DNA of 64,000 nt from Nannochloris sp. 'desiccata' (Eukaryota > Chlorophyta > Trebouxiophyceae > Chlorellales > Chlorellaceae), in NCBI GenBank assembly GCA_019044685.2, contig JAGTXX020000017.1:589438-653437 (forward strand), written 5' to 3'. The position numbers and the translations under genes were made by a program. Below are positions 11,076 to 21,517 of the stretch, piece after piece. A model generated the notes under the pieces. The model saw only the letters and a list, made by a program, of their open reading frames with translations. It made no database searches and was not told where the DNA came from. How positions within the stretch are numbered: position 1 is the first letter of the stretch; each line of letters opens with the position of its first letter.

Positions 11076-12244
11076 ATGTTAGGCAGGCTGCAGTCATCGC
11101 TTTTTCAACGCTATTCTTTACAATGTTTAGAATCTAGATTCCACACAGCATGCTCTTTAACGCAAGCTGCTGCCGATGGGCCAACTCCTGATAGTCGTCC
11201 TCAACAAAGGAGCCGTCAGCCGTCCAGTGGAGGACCAAATAGACAGAGGACAAATCCAGGAAGGGATGGCCCCTCATCAGACAGATTACAGCGCCCGAAT
11301 TGGGGTGGTCCTCGTGACTCTGATCGTCGTGCTGGAGGTGGCGGCTCTTTCCGTCAGCAGCGAGGCGGGGGTGCAGGCGGCGGCGGTCAAAGGAATAACA
11401 GTCAAGGAGGGCCCAGTAGACAACATCAGCAGCAAGGAGGTGGAGGTGGTGGGAAACAAAATATGCTTGAAGCAGCTCTAGGGCCGCAACGATCTGGGGG
11501 CCCAAAGACAGGGGCAGCAGCTATTATGCAGGTAACCATTTTTTTTTCATTAACTGTTGTCTAATTGACTTGATCTCTATCAATTTAGCGGGTTTTCTTT
11601 TCTCAAACCTATATTTGCAGTATCTCACACCAATAGCAGTAAATAGCGACCTTCTGCCAATTGCTGATTATATATTAAAGCCTCAAGTAGCTCCCCCTCG
11701 TCCTAGCCGATTTTCACAGAGGGATGATCGAGGAGGAGGTAATTTCAATAGGGGTGATACTGGTCCTAACCTTCGAGTACAAGCAGCAAAGCTTCGTAAT
11801 GTATTATTACGCTCCCCTAGTAAAGTTTCTAGAGTAATCCAAAAGCAAATGGACCTTGATTCAGATCCTAATTATAGAATTGAGGACGTCTTTGGATCAT
11901 CGTTGTCTTTGGCTAACTCATCTTCTAGTCCACCCTCCCCTGAAGAAACCCTTGATTCTTTCAAAACAGAGCTGACTTCTATGCTAGGTCTCTCTGAAGT
12001 TGAATTTGAACGGTATAAACAAGAGGCAGTTGCAGTATTTAAACAGGATACATTGCCGATGCTAGAGCAACAAGATCCTCGAGTGAAAGAACAAGAGTTG
12101 GAGAAATTATTAGATACTATTACACAGGAGCATAAGCATTATGAAGCTATAGTGACGAAATTTAGGGTATTACAGTCTAATCCTGATTGGGCTCATGAAA
12201 AGAAAGTAGTTTTTGCTAAACGCCTCTTGAAACATCTCTCTTAG
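11076..12244 (+). CDS. RG/G-rich protein with a mitochondrial-type presequence, unknown function
   Basis: Two exons (11076-11531, 11621-12244; GT-AG, phase 0) give 359 residues. No family is recognised. The N-terminus MLGRLQSSLFQRYSLQ is an amphipathic, Arg-containing helix without acidic residues, as in mitochondrial presequences. Residues about 35-135 are low complexity with RG, GGG and Q runs (for example RQQRGGGAGGGGQR), typical of RNA-binding tails. The second exon holds a predicted globular part starting YLTPIAVNSDLLPIADYIL and a charged helical C-terminus (VKEQELEKLLDTITQEHKHY ... AKRLLKHLS). An RNA-related role in mitochondria, for example with the ribosome, is inference only. It is divergently arranged with the DDB1-like gene. 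TGTAA follows at 12295. Confidence 0.65.
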
Positions 12245-12294
12245 CTGAGCGTTGTTGAAATAGTATTCTCAATTGGAGTTCCTTTCTTCTGTCT

Positions 12295-12299
12295 TGTAA
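12295..12299 (+). terminator. TGTAA polyadenylation signal of the RG-rich gene
   Basis: TGTAA 51 bp after the stop, within the short convergent intergenic gap. Confidence 0.45.
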
Positions 12300-12340
12300 T
12301 ATAATATAACACAGACGTAAAGTATGTCATTGATATAATT

Positions 12341-13015
12341 TTAGTTTTTTTCAAGCTGATGCAGCATTTTCTCTATTCTATGCTTCATTATCGGCTGGCC
12401 ACGGTGAGTTTTCTTTTTAAAAATTTTATGCTCGCTTTGTCGTCTCTGCTTTGCTGCTTCCTTTTGAGCTGCTGCTGCCGCTATAGCAGCCTCCTCCTCC
12501 TCGTTTTTAGTATCTAAATCTTCATTTCTATTACCTTGTATACGTTTAGCACCGCCGCTGTGTTTGTTTCTTTTATTCCCATGCTCGAATTCTCGACCTT
12601 TGCTACTAGGATCAGCGTTGCCGCCGGGGTGCTCCTCTCTGCTGGCTGCGGCAACGTGCGCGCCATCATTATCACCAGTTCCCCTATCGTGCACCTCCTG
12701 GAAAATTGAAAAGTACTTAGTTAACAATGTGATTGCGTACACTGCTCAAAATAGCAAAGTCATCAAATAGCAAAACTGCTTTACCTGTTGTGGCTGCTGG
12801 CCAGACGGCGGGATGTCAGATGCACGCTGCAATTTCTTCTTTAGCTTTTTATATTTCGCAACAGTGATAGCATTTCTAGCTCGCTCTTTTTCTTTTACTT
12901 CTCTGGGATCATAGGTGCTCTTCTTTGCTCTTGCAAACCTATCTAAACTTATACCTCCATATTTTGAATTAAATCCTGCCCTTCCTCTTGGAGCTTTGCC
13001 CCCTCTGCCAGACAT
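12341..13015 (-). CDS. FYV7/CCDC59-like rRNA-processing protein
   Basis: Two exons (13015-12785, 12697-12341; GT-AG, phase 0) give 195 residues. The protein is small, very basic and highly charged. It starts MSGRGGKAPRGRAGF, has a Lys/Arg-rich helix (VAKYKKLKKKLQR), a low-complexity linker with Ala and Glu runs, and ends KKKTHRGQPIMKHRIEKML. The closing pattern K(K/R)TxRGQPxMKxRIxxLL is the signature of the yeast Fyv7/human CCDC59 family, which works in early small-subunit rRNA processing in the nucleolus. The length suits the family. The assignment rests on this C-terminal motif and overall composition, so it is moderate. Its 3' end lies 96 bp from the convergent RG-rich gene. Confidence 0.6.
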
Positions 13016-13272
13016 CTCTTCTTAAAGCAGTTCTAGCTACTGCAAATATGGTAATATTGAGAATAAGCAAAATTAATGCAACCCAACACAGTTGAGATCT
13101 TGCTATGGCGGCGAGGGAATTCGTTGCCGAAGCAGGATGACATGACGTGTCATTCTCGCGGGCTGTTTCAACGGTTTCGGGAGGGGGTGAAATTCTCACA
13201 AACCAAAATTATCTCAACTGTATACTTTTAAAGATATCGGCGTAGATCGCCTAAACCCCCAAATTCGACTAA

Positions 13273-14466
13273 ATGACTGAACAGTTAAATCAATTGCTAG
13301 AGGGGACACCCCTTTCAGCTCTGGTGAAGCCAGGGCAAAAGATCGCTCTACTTGAACACAACATGACTGTTGGAGATGCTTTGAGTGTGAGAACACAACG
13401 AATATAAGCATTTTTGAAATCTCAACACTTTTCACCAAACCAATCCTGTTGGCTCTCCCGCTCACTTTAATAATTTTTTCTCCCCTTGCAGGTGCTGGCC
13501 AAGAATGACATTCTCAGCGCACCTCTGGTCATGCAAGCAGACTTGGAAGATAGCGGTGACATCAATATGTCCCCATCTTTACTTGGATGGCTCGATATTC
13601 AAGATATTCTTGCTGCCCTCCTGCTGTTTTTGAGGACGTGCGGACATGAAATACCTATGAAAATGTTGGCTTTGATGACCTCTTTGGAAAAAGAAGGCCC
13701 CAAATTTGCTAAGAAAACACTCGTCACTATCAGAGCTGCTGACGATAGAGGTTTAATGTATCAAGCAGACAGTGAGTCGACTTCCGTCTTGACCGCAATT
13801 AAAGACTTGTTCTTACAAACAGCACATGGCGAGCCAAAAGTTGCCCACCGTATCGCATTGTTTAATGCGCATGGCGAAGTAACTTCCATCATTTCTCAGA
13901 TGGATGTTGCACGGTGGTTGCTCACCCAGGAAGCTCATATGGGACCGGTGGCTCAAAAAAGCATCCGAGAGTTGGGTATGCTGACTGGAAAGCCACCTGT
14001 AGTCTCTGTCAGCCCTCACATGCCCACTTTAATGGCATATGACCTTATGGCACAAGAAGGCGTCTCTGGGGCACCTGTTGTTACTGACGAAGGAGAGCTT
14101 ATTGCAAATATAAGTGTTTCTGATCTTCGAGCGTTGACATCCGAGCATTTTGGAGTGTTGGCTTTGCCTGTTGCTGAATTTCTTGCTCTGGAGCATAATA
14201 CTGCCTACATTGGATACTCTGTGAATGCCAGTGATCATTCCAAGCACCCGTTTTTTGCCAGCAGCAAGCGTACTGGAGGCACTAAGAAAAATGATATTCA
14301 ATTGTATACATTGCACCCGACGTCAACATTGTTACAAACTCTTCATGCTTTCGTAGATACCCATATACACAGGCTGTATGTGACAACTCCTGGAAGCGAT
14401 GTGTTGAAAGTGGAGTCTGTTCTGACCTTGACTGATGTTCTCCGACTCTTGGCTGGAGTGTGGTGA
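13273..14466 (+). CDS. CBS-domain protein, SNF4/AMPK-gamma-like
   Basis: Two exons (13273-13386, 13492-14466; GT-AG, phase 0) give 362 residues. The exon 1 start MTEQLNQLLEGTPLSALV leads into NMTVGDALS-VLAKNDILSAPLV, a first CBS half. Further CBS-like units are visible at HRIALFNAHGEVTSIISQMD, at PHMPTLMAYDLMAQEGVSGA followed by PVVTDEGELIANISVSDLRA, and at HPTSTLLQTLHAFVDTHIHR followed by VLTLTDVLRLL. Four CBS units in tandem make two Bateman modules, as in SNF4/AMPK gamma and plant SnRK1 regulatory subunits, which sense adenine nucleotides. No kinase-interacting motif could be assigned, so a generic CBS-pair protein remains possible. It converges with PDX1. Confidence 0.75.
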
Positions 14467-14743
14467 AAAGAGCAAGTCGTAATTACGGAAAAATGTTACA
14501 ATTTTAAATGAAAGGAGGGGGGTGGGAAAGGGAAAATAAATCGTGCGTAGGATGTCTAGTAAAAAAGAATGATGCATGTACTATATTAATCGGTGTTAAG
14601 AAGAAAACAATCGCAGCTGGTGTTTATAGTAGTAAAGTTTAACCAAACTGAAAGAATTAATAGATTTTTTAAAGGGCAAAACACATCCCGTAGTAAATAA
14701 GGTGGGGTAAAATTAGGAGCCCAAAAGAGGAGAGAGTACAATC

Positions 14744-15948
14744 TTACTCAGATCTTCCAGCATAAGACTTGAAGCCCTTATCCCTAACATCAATACCCAC
14801 CATTGGTTCGCCAAGATCGCAAGACACCTCAGCAATGATAGCAGGATCATTGAAGTGAGTCACAGCTTGGACAATGGCACGAGCGCGCTTGGCGGGATCT
14901 CCAGACTTGAAGATACCAGAACCAACAAAAACACCATCCATACCAAGCTGCATCATAAGGGCAGCATCGGCAGGGGTAGCAACACCACCAGCAGCGAAAT
15001 TGACTACAGGAAGACGGCCTAATGCTTTAGTCTGGCGCACCAATTCAACAGGAGCACGGATTTCTTTAGCATAGACATAAAGCTCATCATCATCCATAGT
15101 TTGGAGCTGACGGATAGCACCCTGAACAGCACGAGCGTGACGGACAGCTTCTACTACATTACCAGTGCCAGCTTCACCCTTGGTACGGATCATAGCAGCA
15201 CCCTCGGCGACACGGCGAAGAGCCTCTCCAAGATCACGGCACCCGCACACAAAGGGGACCTTGAAGTTGTGCTTGTTGGTGTGGTGGATGTCATCAGCAG
15301 GGGTGAGAACCTCAGACTCGTCAATGTAATCAACACCGAGAGCTTCGAGGATCTGTGCCTCAACAAAGTGACCAATGCGAGCCTTGGCCATGACAGGGAT
15401 GGTCACAGCAGCCTTGATGCCCTTGATCATCTATAGAACAAGTAAAAAGTAGAAGGTTAGTTCTACATGTTATGCATATGTGTTCATATGTAGTTAAAAT
15501 GAAGCAATAGTAGTATTTGGAGAAAATAAGTTTGACTTACAGTAGGATCACTCATTCTGGCCACACCGCCCTCCTTGCGAATGTCAGCAGGGACACGCTC
15601 AAGAGCCATAACAGCGACAGCGCCAGCCTCTTCAGCAATACGAGCCTCCTCGGGGGTGACCACATCCATGATCACACCACCCTTGAGCATTTGGGCCAAG
15701 CCGACCTGCAACACACGAGGACCAGAGATTGTTGGTGGGGCTACAACATTTTAAATACTGGAGGAAATATCTACTGCCAAATATCTCTGCTGGTTAATAT
15801 TAGGTATAATGAAGATATATAGGCGCAAATGCACCAGAATCGCTGATATCTATAGGTTTCATTTTGTTGGTGCAATTAGAGATGCATCGGCGGTTTTCAA
15901 GCTCACCTTGACGGCATAAGTGCCTTTCTGTGCTCCTTGGTCTGCCAT
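14744..15948 (-). CDS. PDX1: Pyridoxal 5'-phosphate synthase subunit PDX1/PdxS
   Basis: Three exons (15948-15907, 15705-15541, 15430-14744; all GT-AG, phase 0) give 297 residues, the normal family length. PDX1 builds vitamin B6 directly from ribose 5-phosphate, glyceraldehyde 3-phosphate and ammonia supplied by its glutaminase partner PDX2. The barrel shows [20 protein letters not shown] with the Asp that handles the sugar, [16 protein letters not shown] with the first catalytic Lys, [14 protein letters not shown], the phosphate site and second catalytic Lys in [16 protein letters not shown], and [15 protein letters not shown]. The first coding exon has only 14 codons (starting MADQGAQKG). 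No PDX2 gene is in the window. It converges with the CBS gene over a 277-bp gap. Confidence 0.95.
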
Positions 15949-16269
15949 CTTAAAACTAATTTATAAAATATTGCGATGCACGCAAGCAGGGGTGACTATA
16001 GAGTCTTCAGCAAAGCAGCAGCCGTTTCTCTGGAAAGCACATACAAATCTTGGCTTCAAGTCATGACTGAAAATTTGAATTTGTGTTAAAAGCGCAGAAG
16101 TCTAAAATTTACAGTTTCTTTGCAGACATAAAATCAGAAAGGGTGTACACAGGATGTGCATGATAAATTGGCCTTGCCCAGCGGACTAAGTTAATAAGTC
16201 AAAGAGCTTGAGCTAGCTCCCTACCAACCACCGCTGCCGACTAAAATAAGGCATGGTTTCTCTAGCTCA
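15949..16269. other. PDX1 promoter and LIKE-COV 3' flank
   Basis: 321 bp of non-coding sequence between tandem minus-strand genes. TTACA at 16109-16113 (TGTAA on the minus strand) could end the LIKE-COV transcript. Nothing else recognised. Confidence 0.4.
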
Positions 16270-17010
16270 TTATTGAGCGACCAGCTTCGGTGGCAGGGCC
16301 ATACCTACAGAAACTACAATCTCTATTCCTTCTCGCACTGAAAGGTTGTTTTTAATTATGTCATGAGCCTCAAATAAAATAACATCACCGACGTAGACAT
16401 GATTTGTCGGAATAAACACGGCAAATAGCTCCTTATCACCGTCTGCCGTTTGGAACGTCGTCTGCCCTGTAATAAACCCGAATGCATACGATCCATCGCG
16501 TGGATGGCGCACTAAAACGCATTCTCTAAAGGAGTTTGTAGCTTCGTCAGGTGACACCGCTGTTGATACCTGTTTTGCCGCTGAATAGATATGTTTAACC
16601 AGAGGTACCTTTCTAATAATATATTCACCTAGACCAAGGAACGCACTACCTATCCATGAGGATGTGAATACACCAGTAACGAATATAAATGCCATCGAAG
16701 TTAAGAAACCAAGACCAAAAACATGGAATCCAAAAAGCCAAGTAAATAAAGGGGAGAAGAAGGCATCGAAAAACTCTAAAAACCACCAAGTTGCATAAAC
16801 TGTAACTACTACTGGGAACAGCATTGCAAAACCACTCATAAATCTACGAGAAAAGTAGCTAGAAAGGAAAGAGGCTGCTGCTTGCTGAGGAGTATGTTGC
16901 CGCCGAACAGCAGCACCACGCCGGCGTTGTGCCTCTGTATCCATCAGTAATTCTGCCTCTTCTGGATCTAATCCTTCACTTCGGGAACCATGTTTTGGAG
17001 AAGTCTTCAT
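16270..17010 (-). CDS. LIKE-COV membrane protein (DUF502)
   Basis: A single exon of 246 residues. After a basic, Gln/Arg-rich N-terminal 45 residues comes the DUF502 core: FSRRFMSGFAMLFPVVVTVY, the first membrane span, the conserved FFDAFFSPLF loop, a second span in FGLGFLTSMAFIFVTGVF, then IGSAFLGLGEYIIRKVPLVK and IYSAAKQVSTAV. The C-terminal part has CVLVRHPRDGSYAFGFITG and VFIPTNHVYVGDVILFEAHD, matching plant LIKE-COV/CONTINUOUS VASCULAR RING proteins. In Arabidopsis these sit in Golgi/trans-Golgi membranes and affect vacuolar trafficking and vascular patterning; the role in an alga is unknown. Family assignment is confident. Unusually for this locus the gene has no intron. Confidence 0.88.
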   Translation of the reverse strand: MKTSPKHGSRSEGLDPEEAELLMDTEAQRRRGAAVRRQHTPQQAAASFLSSYFSRRFMSGFAMLFPVVVTVYATWWFLEFFDAFFSPLFTWLFGFHVFGLGFLTSMAFIFVTGVFTSSWIGSAFLGLGEYIIRKVPLVKHIYSAAKQVSTAVSPDEATNSFRECVLVRHPRDGSYAFGFITGQTTFQTADGDKELFAVFIPTNHVYVGDVILFEAHDIIKNNLSVREGIEIVVSVGMALPPKLVAQ

Positions 17011-17416
17011 TTTTGAATGAAAACAGTCGCGAATGGGGAAATGTTATTCAAAAACAAAGCAAAGGGATTAAAAATTTGACGCTTCGCAACGATATAACGC
17101 CCAACGGATACAAAATAATTTCGGACTATAACAAAAAATAATGATTAAAATACAATGGATGCTTTCAAAGTCCGCAAAGAAGTCTTCAACTGCCGGCAGC
17201 TTTGAACCAGCTGTTTGGCATTTCAGTTTTGGTGCCTCTGTATCAAGGTTCTACTCCATAGATCCTTTTAAGTAGGCATGGCCGATACAATTGCTATGGA
17301 TGACTTAACATGCATTAATACTATCAACTAAATGAAACTTGCTACAGAAGAAGAGAAGTACAAAACAAGGTACATGCCGCTCTGTCGGCAAGAAAACAGC
17401 AGTGTCTATATATATC
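17011..17416. other. Intergenic region between LIKE-COV and the cis-prenyltransferase
   Basis: 406 bp between tandem minus-strand genes, expected to hold the LIKE-COV promoter and the 3' UTR of the cis-prenyltransferase. No gene or repeat recognised. Confidence 0.45.
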
Positions 17417-18532
17417 TTAGTGGTGCTTTCCAAATCGTCGTTCACGTCGTGCATACTCATCCATGGCCGCCTTCAATTCCCTTTCCCCAAAATCTGGCCA
17501 TAAAGTCTCACTAAAATGCAATTCTGAGTACGCAGACTCCCACAATAAGAAATTAGACAACCGCTGCTCACCGCTCGTCCTTAATATCAAATCAGGCTCT
17601 CTCCATTGCTCTGGCAAGTGACGTAACGCTAAGTTTGAACCAATAAGTTCACTATCGATTTCTTCAGGGCTAATTTCTCCTGCTTGGACTCTATGACAGA
17701 TATTTCTAACAGCTGCGGTTATATCTTGTCGCCCGCTGTAACTTAATGCGACTGTTAGATACAGGGTAGAGTTGGGTGCTGTGGCCGCTTCAGCTCTACA
17801 GTTAAGAAGATTTAGAAATACAGTATAGGAGTTAGAAGCTATTAGTTATCGAAAAATTTAAGCAATTAAATGTTAGTAGTTCCCCCAAGAGAATACCTTC
17901 CCCCAAAGTAATAAAAGTCGAAAATTCAAACTCTCGTACCTTTTCATCTGTTCTACCAAAGATGACGGTAATTTCGATCTATCACCAATGAATTTTATAT
18001 TGACACCAGCAGCTACTAATATCTCGAGTTCCTTTCTAACCACACGTTCTATTAGCATTAATAAGAACTCTACTTCTTCATTAGTCCGCTGCCAATTTTC
18101 AGAACTGAATGCGAAGACGGTAAGACAATGAATACCTTCGTTGCAGCTGAATTCTACGGTTCTACGCATGGCATCTACGCCACTTTGATGGCCGGTAAAT
18201 ACAGGAAGGCCTTGCTGTTGGGCCCAGCGAGAATTGCCATCCATTATAACCGCAAGGTGATTTGGAAGCCTTGCCAACGATGAAGTTGCTGTTGGCGGGG
18301 CGGCCGGTGAGACTCCAGATGACGATAGAACATATGATCTTACAAGTTGGCCTCTAATCTGGCGTCTATGACTATCTAAAGGATCTTCTACAAAGGAATT
18401 TCCAGCTTGAAATGCATTTCGGAGCCTAGATAATGGCCTATGTTTCCTGGTTGGGATTAGCAAAGCTGCCAACTTAGGACAACTCGAGGCGACTTTCGCC
18501 TGTTGTCCATATGCGAAATGATTTAAAAACAT
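17417..18532 (-). CDS. cis-prenyltransferase (polyprenyl diphosphate synthase)
   Basis: Two exons (18532-17940, 17795-17417; GT-AG, phase 2) give 323 residues. The enzyme adds isopentenyl units in cis to make polyprenyl diphosphates such as dolichol or plastid polyprenol precursors. Conserved regions in order: HLAVIMDGNSRWAQQ with the catalytic Asp, the GHQSGVDAMR segment, LTVFAFSSENWQR, VNIKFIGDRSKLP, VALSYSGRQDI, and the C-terminal DLILRTSGEQRLSNFLLW and SELHFSETLWPDF. The C-terminal RTSGEQRLSNFLLW region marks an active homomeric-type enzyme rather than a Nogo-B-receptor-like partner. About 85 residues precede the core and are basic and Ser-rich, so an organelle-targeting peptide is likely; which organelle is not clear. 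Confidence 0.92.
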
Positions 18533-18717
18533 TTTTCCAATTGCACATTTGGCCCTAGATGCAGCGTTAAAGATGCAATCAAGAGTTTTGGACGAAGAAA
18601 GACAAAAACTGGCGGAAAATCAATTTTTTGTCCAATTCTCATCTCGCGTGAGGACATTTTAATATTAAAACTTGTTAAAATAATACCCATATTCTAAAAA
18701 GTGCGTCAATCAGCCCA

Positions 18718-19095
18718 ATGCGCGTTGTCTGCAGCACGATATGCGATCACAAAAGTCTAACTCAAACCAGCATAGGAGCATCTCAGCTACATCATTTGCC
18801 TCCCAGACATTCTCTTAGATATTTATCACCGAATAGACGACATTCTACTGTACTTCATAGTCATCAGCCATTTGTAGACCTCGCTGCCACTCTTGACACC
18901 GCTCCCGTCTGGACCCTCGATCAAATAGCTGGGCTGGTCTTTGGTGGTCTGCTTGCTGCATTTTATTTCTCTTCCCAGTACATTGATAAATACGTAGCAA
19001 AGTCACAGCGTCGACAATTAGGGCTTTGCGAGCAGTGTGGAGGTGTTAATGATCCAGCAACGTGTCAGAGCCGGACGTGTCCTCTTAAAAAATGA
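18718..19095 (+). CDS. Small one-span membrane protein with a four-Cys tail
   Basis: A single exon of 125 residues; no family recognised. The N-terminal 50 residues are rich in Ser, His, Arg and Leu with few acidic residues and could be an organelle-targeting sequence. A likely membrane span follows in LDQIAGLVFGGLLAAFYFSS. The C-terminus contains LCEQCGGVNDPATCQSRTC, a CxxC...CxxxxC arrangement that could bind zinc or another metal or form disulfides. It is divergent from the cis-prenyltransferase (185-bp gap) and convergent with the RS-tailed kinase. A TGTAA signal lies at 19177, 82 bp after the stop. A thylakoid or mitochondrial inner-membrane location is inference. Confidence 0.6.
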   Translation: MRVVCSTICDHKSLTQTSIGASQLHHLPPRHSLRYLSPNRRHSTVLHSHQPFVDLAATLDTAPVWTLDQIAGLVFGGLLAAFYFSSQYIDKYVAKSQRRQLGLCEQCGGVNDPATCQSRTCPLKK

Positions 19096-19176
19096 AACTG
19101 AAAATAACTATTTACCTCTCTATTTAGTTATTTCTAACGTATTAAAAACCACTATATATGCATATATTTTATGTCA

Positions 19177-19181
19177 TGTAA
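19177..19181 (+). terminator. TGTAA polyadenylation signal of the small Cys-tail gene
   Basis: TGTAA 82 bp past the stop, 18 bp before the end of the convergent kinase gene. Confidence 0.45.
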
Positions 19182-19198
19182 TAAAAGTCATTAAAAAT

Positions 19199-21201
19199 TC
19201 AACATAAATTGTTGTCTAAACAGCGAGTCGCTGTAACTTGTGCAAACCCTGCTATATCTTCTAACAGGTGACCGAAGAGCTCTGCCTGTCTACCTTGTAC
19301 TCCAGCAGCAAGTTCATCAATTAATAAACATGCAATGCCTAAGGATTCAGCTGGTTGCAGCATTCGTAATTTTCTCACTGCTCCAGCACCTTCGACAGAA
19401 ATACCTCCCTGAAAGAAAAATTAATGTAGAAAAGAAAAGAAAAGCGTCAATTTTGATTTTCCATTTTCATTCTTATTCCTTATCTATCTTTACTGAGAAT
19501 AAGGAGGGCAATTAACTAATTGATAACTTACCGATCTCAGCATTCCAATAAACTCCATAGTATTTTGATACTTCTTTTGAGCGTTAGCAAGCACTATATC
19601 TTTATTTTTATTGTTGTTGCCATTGCCACTATGTTTTTTATCAAATCCACCAGAGCGTCTTTTCTTATTACCACGAGCAGGGCTGCGTGATCTACTTCTA
19701 CTACGAGATCTAGTGCGAGATCTATCACGCCTATCACTATTTCTACTACGGCGTCTATTGCGACTACGACTCCGTGAAGGAGACCTCCTTCTGCCTCGAT
19801 CCCTACCATCATAAGACCTTGACCTCGACCTTGACCTCGATCTTCCGGACCTAGAGCGTGAGCGGGACCTAGAAGAAGAACAAGAGCGTGAATGGTTTCT
19901 ACGAGAACGATCTTTACTTCTATCTCTATTTCTATCCCTGCTTTTAGCTGTCTCCCTGTGTTGACTTCTCTTACTATTTTCTTTCTTCCGCTCAAGTGAT
20001 CTGCTGCGGGGCTCAACACCTGGAGGAACACGAGTCGGCATGGGTTTGATAATGCCGTTGGTAGCATCTATATCTAGTGGGCGATCATTTTGGTTGTGGT
20101 TATTATCCTGATGATGGGTAAGTGGAGCAGCAAACTGCCCTTTTTCATCTCCCACTGCTACCACACTTACGACGTCTAATTTTCCTAGTAGAGTTCTCAA
20201 ATAAGAATAACTAGGCTTGTCTGCAAACTCTAGTTTAGCTATATACTGGTTAATTTCTTTGACAACTGGGGGGATAGGTAGTGCCTTGGAGAATAAGCGT
20301 TCTGGGTGGCTAATACACTCTTTCTTCCGCTCTTCTACAGACTCTTTCGCAGTTAGATTGCCAAGTGTTGCTGCCGCCACTGCTGGTGTTGTTGTTGCTC
20401 CAGTGATTTCTCCTCTGTCGACTCTCCAGGGCAATGTACCTTCAATCATCTCTACCAGCACATAAAACCAACTCCAAAGATCGTCTCTACGTCCTAAATC
20501 TTTATCTTCATGAGCATTTAGAGAAGCATATGTGGTGCTGCCTCGGAATCCCGCATCCTGTCGAGGCGGCAACACTTCATTTTTTTCATCTAAATAGAGT
20601 CGCGCGAGGCCGAAATCTATAAGCATCCATGAACCGTCTTTAGCAGAAGTTGTGGAGTCTTCTAAAGCAAAGTTTGCAGGCTTGACATCGCGATGAATGA
20701 ACCCTTCTTCATGAAAACCTTCAAGGGCGTTGAGGAGACCGGTAGCCAAGACTTTGACGTCTGTAAGTGGAGCGCACCCACCGTAATCCCGCTGTATTGT
20801 TTCTGCAAGATTACGGCCTAGTAATCGCATGACAAAAAAGTACAATCCGTTCTCTGAGCCGCTATCGTGTAATTTGCACACATAACGGCAGCCTTGTAAA
20901 TGTTGCAAGACTTTGAGCTCTGATTTCACTGTTCTCACGTCCCTACTTTTCTCTATTTTCAACGCATACTGCAGTATGAAAGGCAACATAAAGGTCAAGA
21001 ACCTTCCATGCTAGGTTTTTAAAGCTTCAAGCAGTTTACAAAAGTCAGCCCTGCAATTCGATCGCGTCCGAAACCTACCCGGCTGCTATCAGAAGCTTTC
21101 TCTACTTCATAAACTTCGGAAAATTGCCCTTCGCCTATTTTCCTCTTCACTACATACTCCTTGCCTATTGTTTCGCCTCGACCAAATACTTGCGACGGCA
21201 T
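19199..21201 (-). CDS. CK1/TTBK-type protein kinase with a C-terminal RS domain
   Basis: Three exons (21201-21079, 20968-19532, 19408-19199; GT-AG, phase 0) give 589 residues. Kinase motifs: glycine loop IGEGQFSEVYEV in exon 1, catalytic Lys in YALKIEK, catalytic loop FIHRDVKPANFAL, DFGLARLYLD, and the CK1-group replacement of APE by GSTTYASLNAH ... RRDDLWSWFYVLVEM ... LPW. After the kinase (about residue 320) comes a long Arg/Ser region with many SR/RS dipeptides (for example SRSRSRSRSGRSRSRSRSRS), as in splicing regulators. The last exon adds a compact helical tail (RKLRMLQPAESLGIACLL). RS domains direct proteins to nuclear speckles, so a nuclear role phosphorylating splicing or chromatin proteins is plausible; this is inference. 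Plant MUT9-like kinases are the nearest remembered relatives by motif. Confidence 0.85.
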
Positions 21202-21517
21202 CTCTTTTTTTTTTTATTATTATTTTAATAATAGTGTAGCATTGCCACAATAGTCGCTTATAAACCGGTGTTGGTGCAAACGAATGTAGATAATTTAGTA
21301 AAAATCTCCTCTGAGGCAGGGGACCTTTACTAAAACAAATTTTAGAGCCAGCAGCTGCTGCTGAGAAAGTTTTGCTTGGGATAGAAAAGCCAATGCCTTC
21401 GGCTACAATGCAGTATATTTCAGATTTGGATAGTTTGTGAAATATAATATAATTAATGGGTAGTCCTAGCCCAGACCTCAAGCTTGCCTGTTAGATCACA
21501 TCTTTAAAATTTAAAGA
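21202..21517. other. Divergent promoter region between the RS-kinase and the UPF0729-like gene
   Basis: 316 bp between outward-facing starts, with a T-rich run just upstream of the kinase ATG (about 21208-21235). No gene recognised. Confidence 0.45.

Noticed and set aside
12969..13199. 76-codon minus-strand frame upstream of the FYV7-like start
   Set aside because: Overlaps the FYV7-like start in another frame and has no domain; it is promoter sequence.
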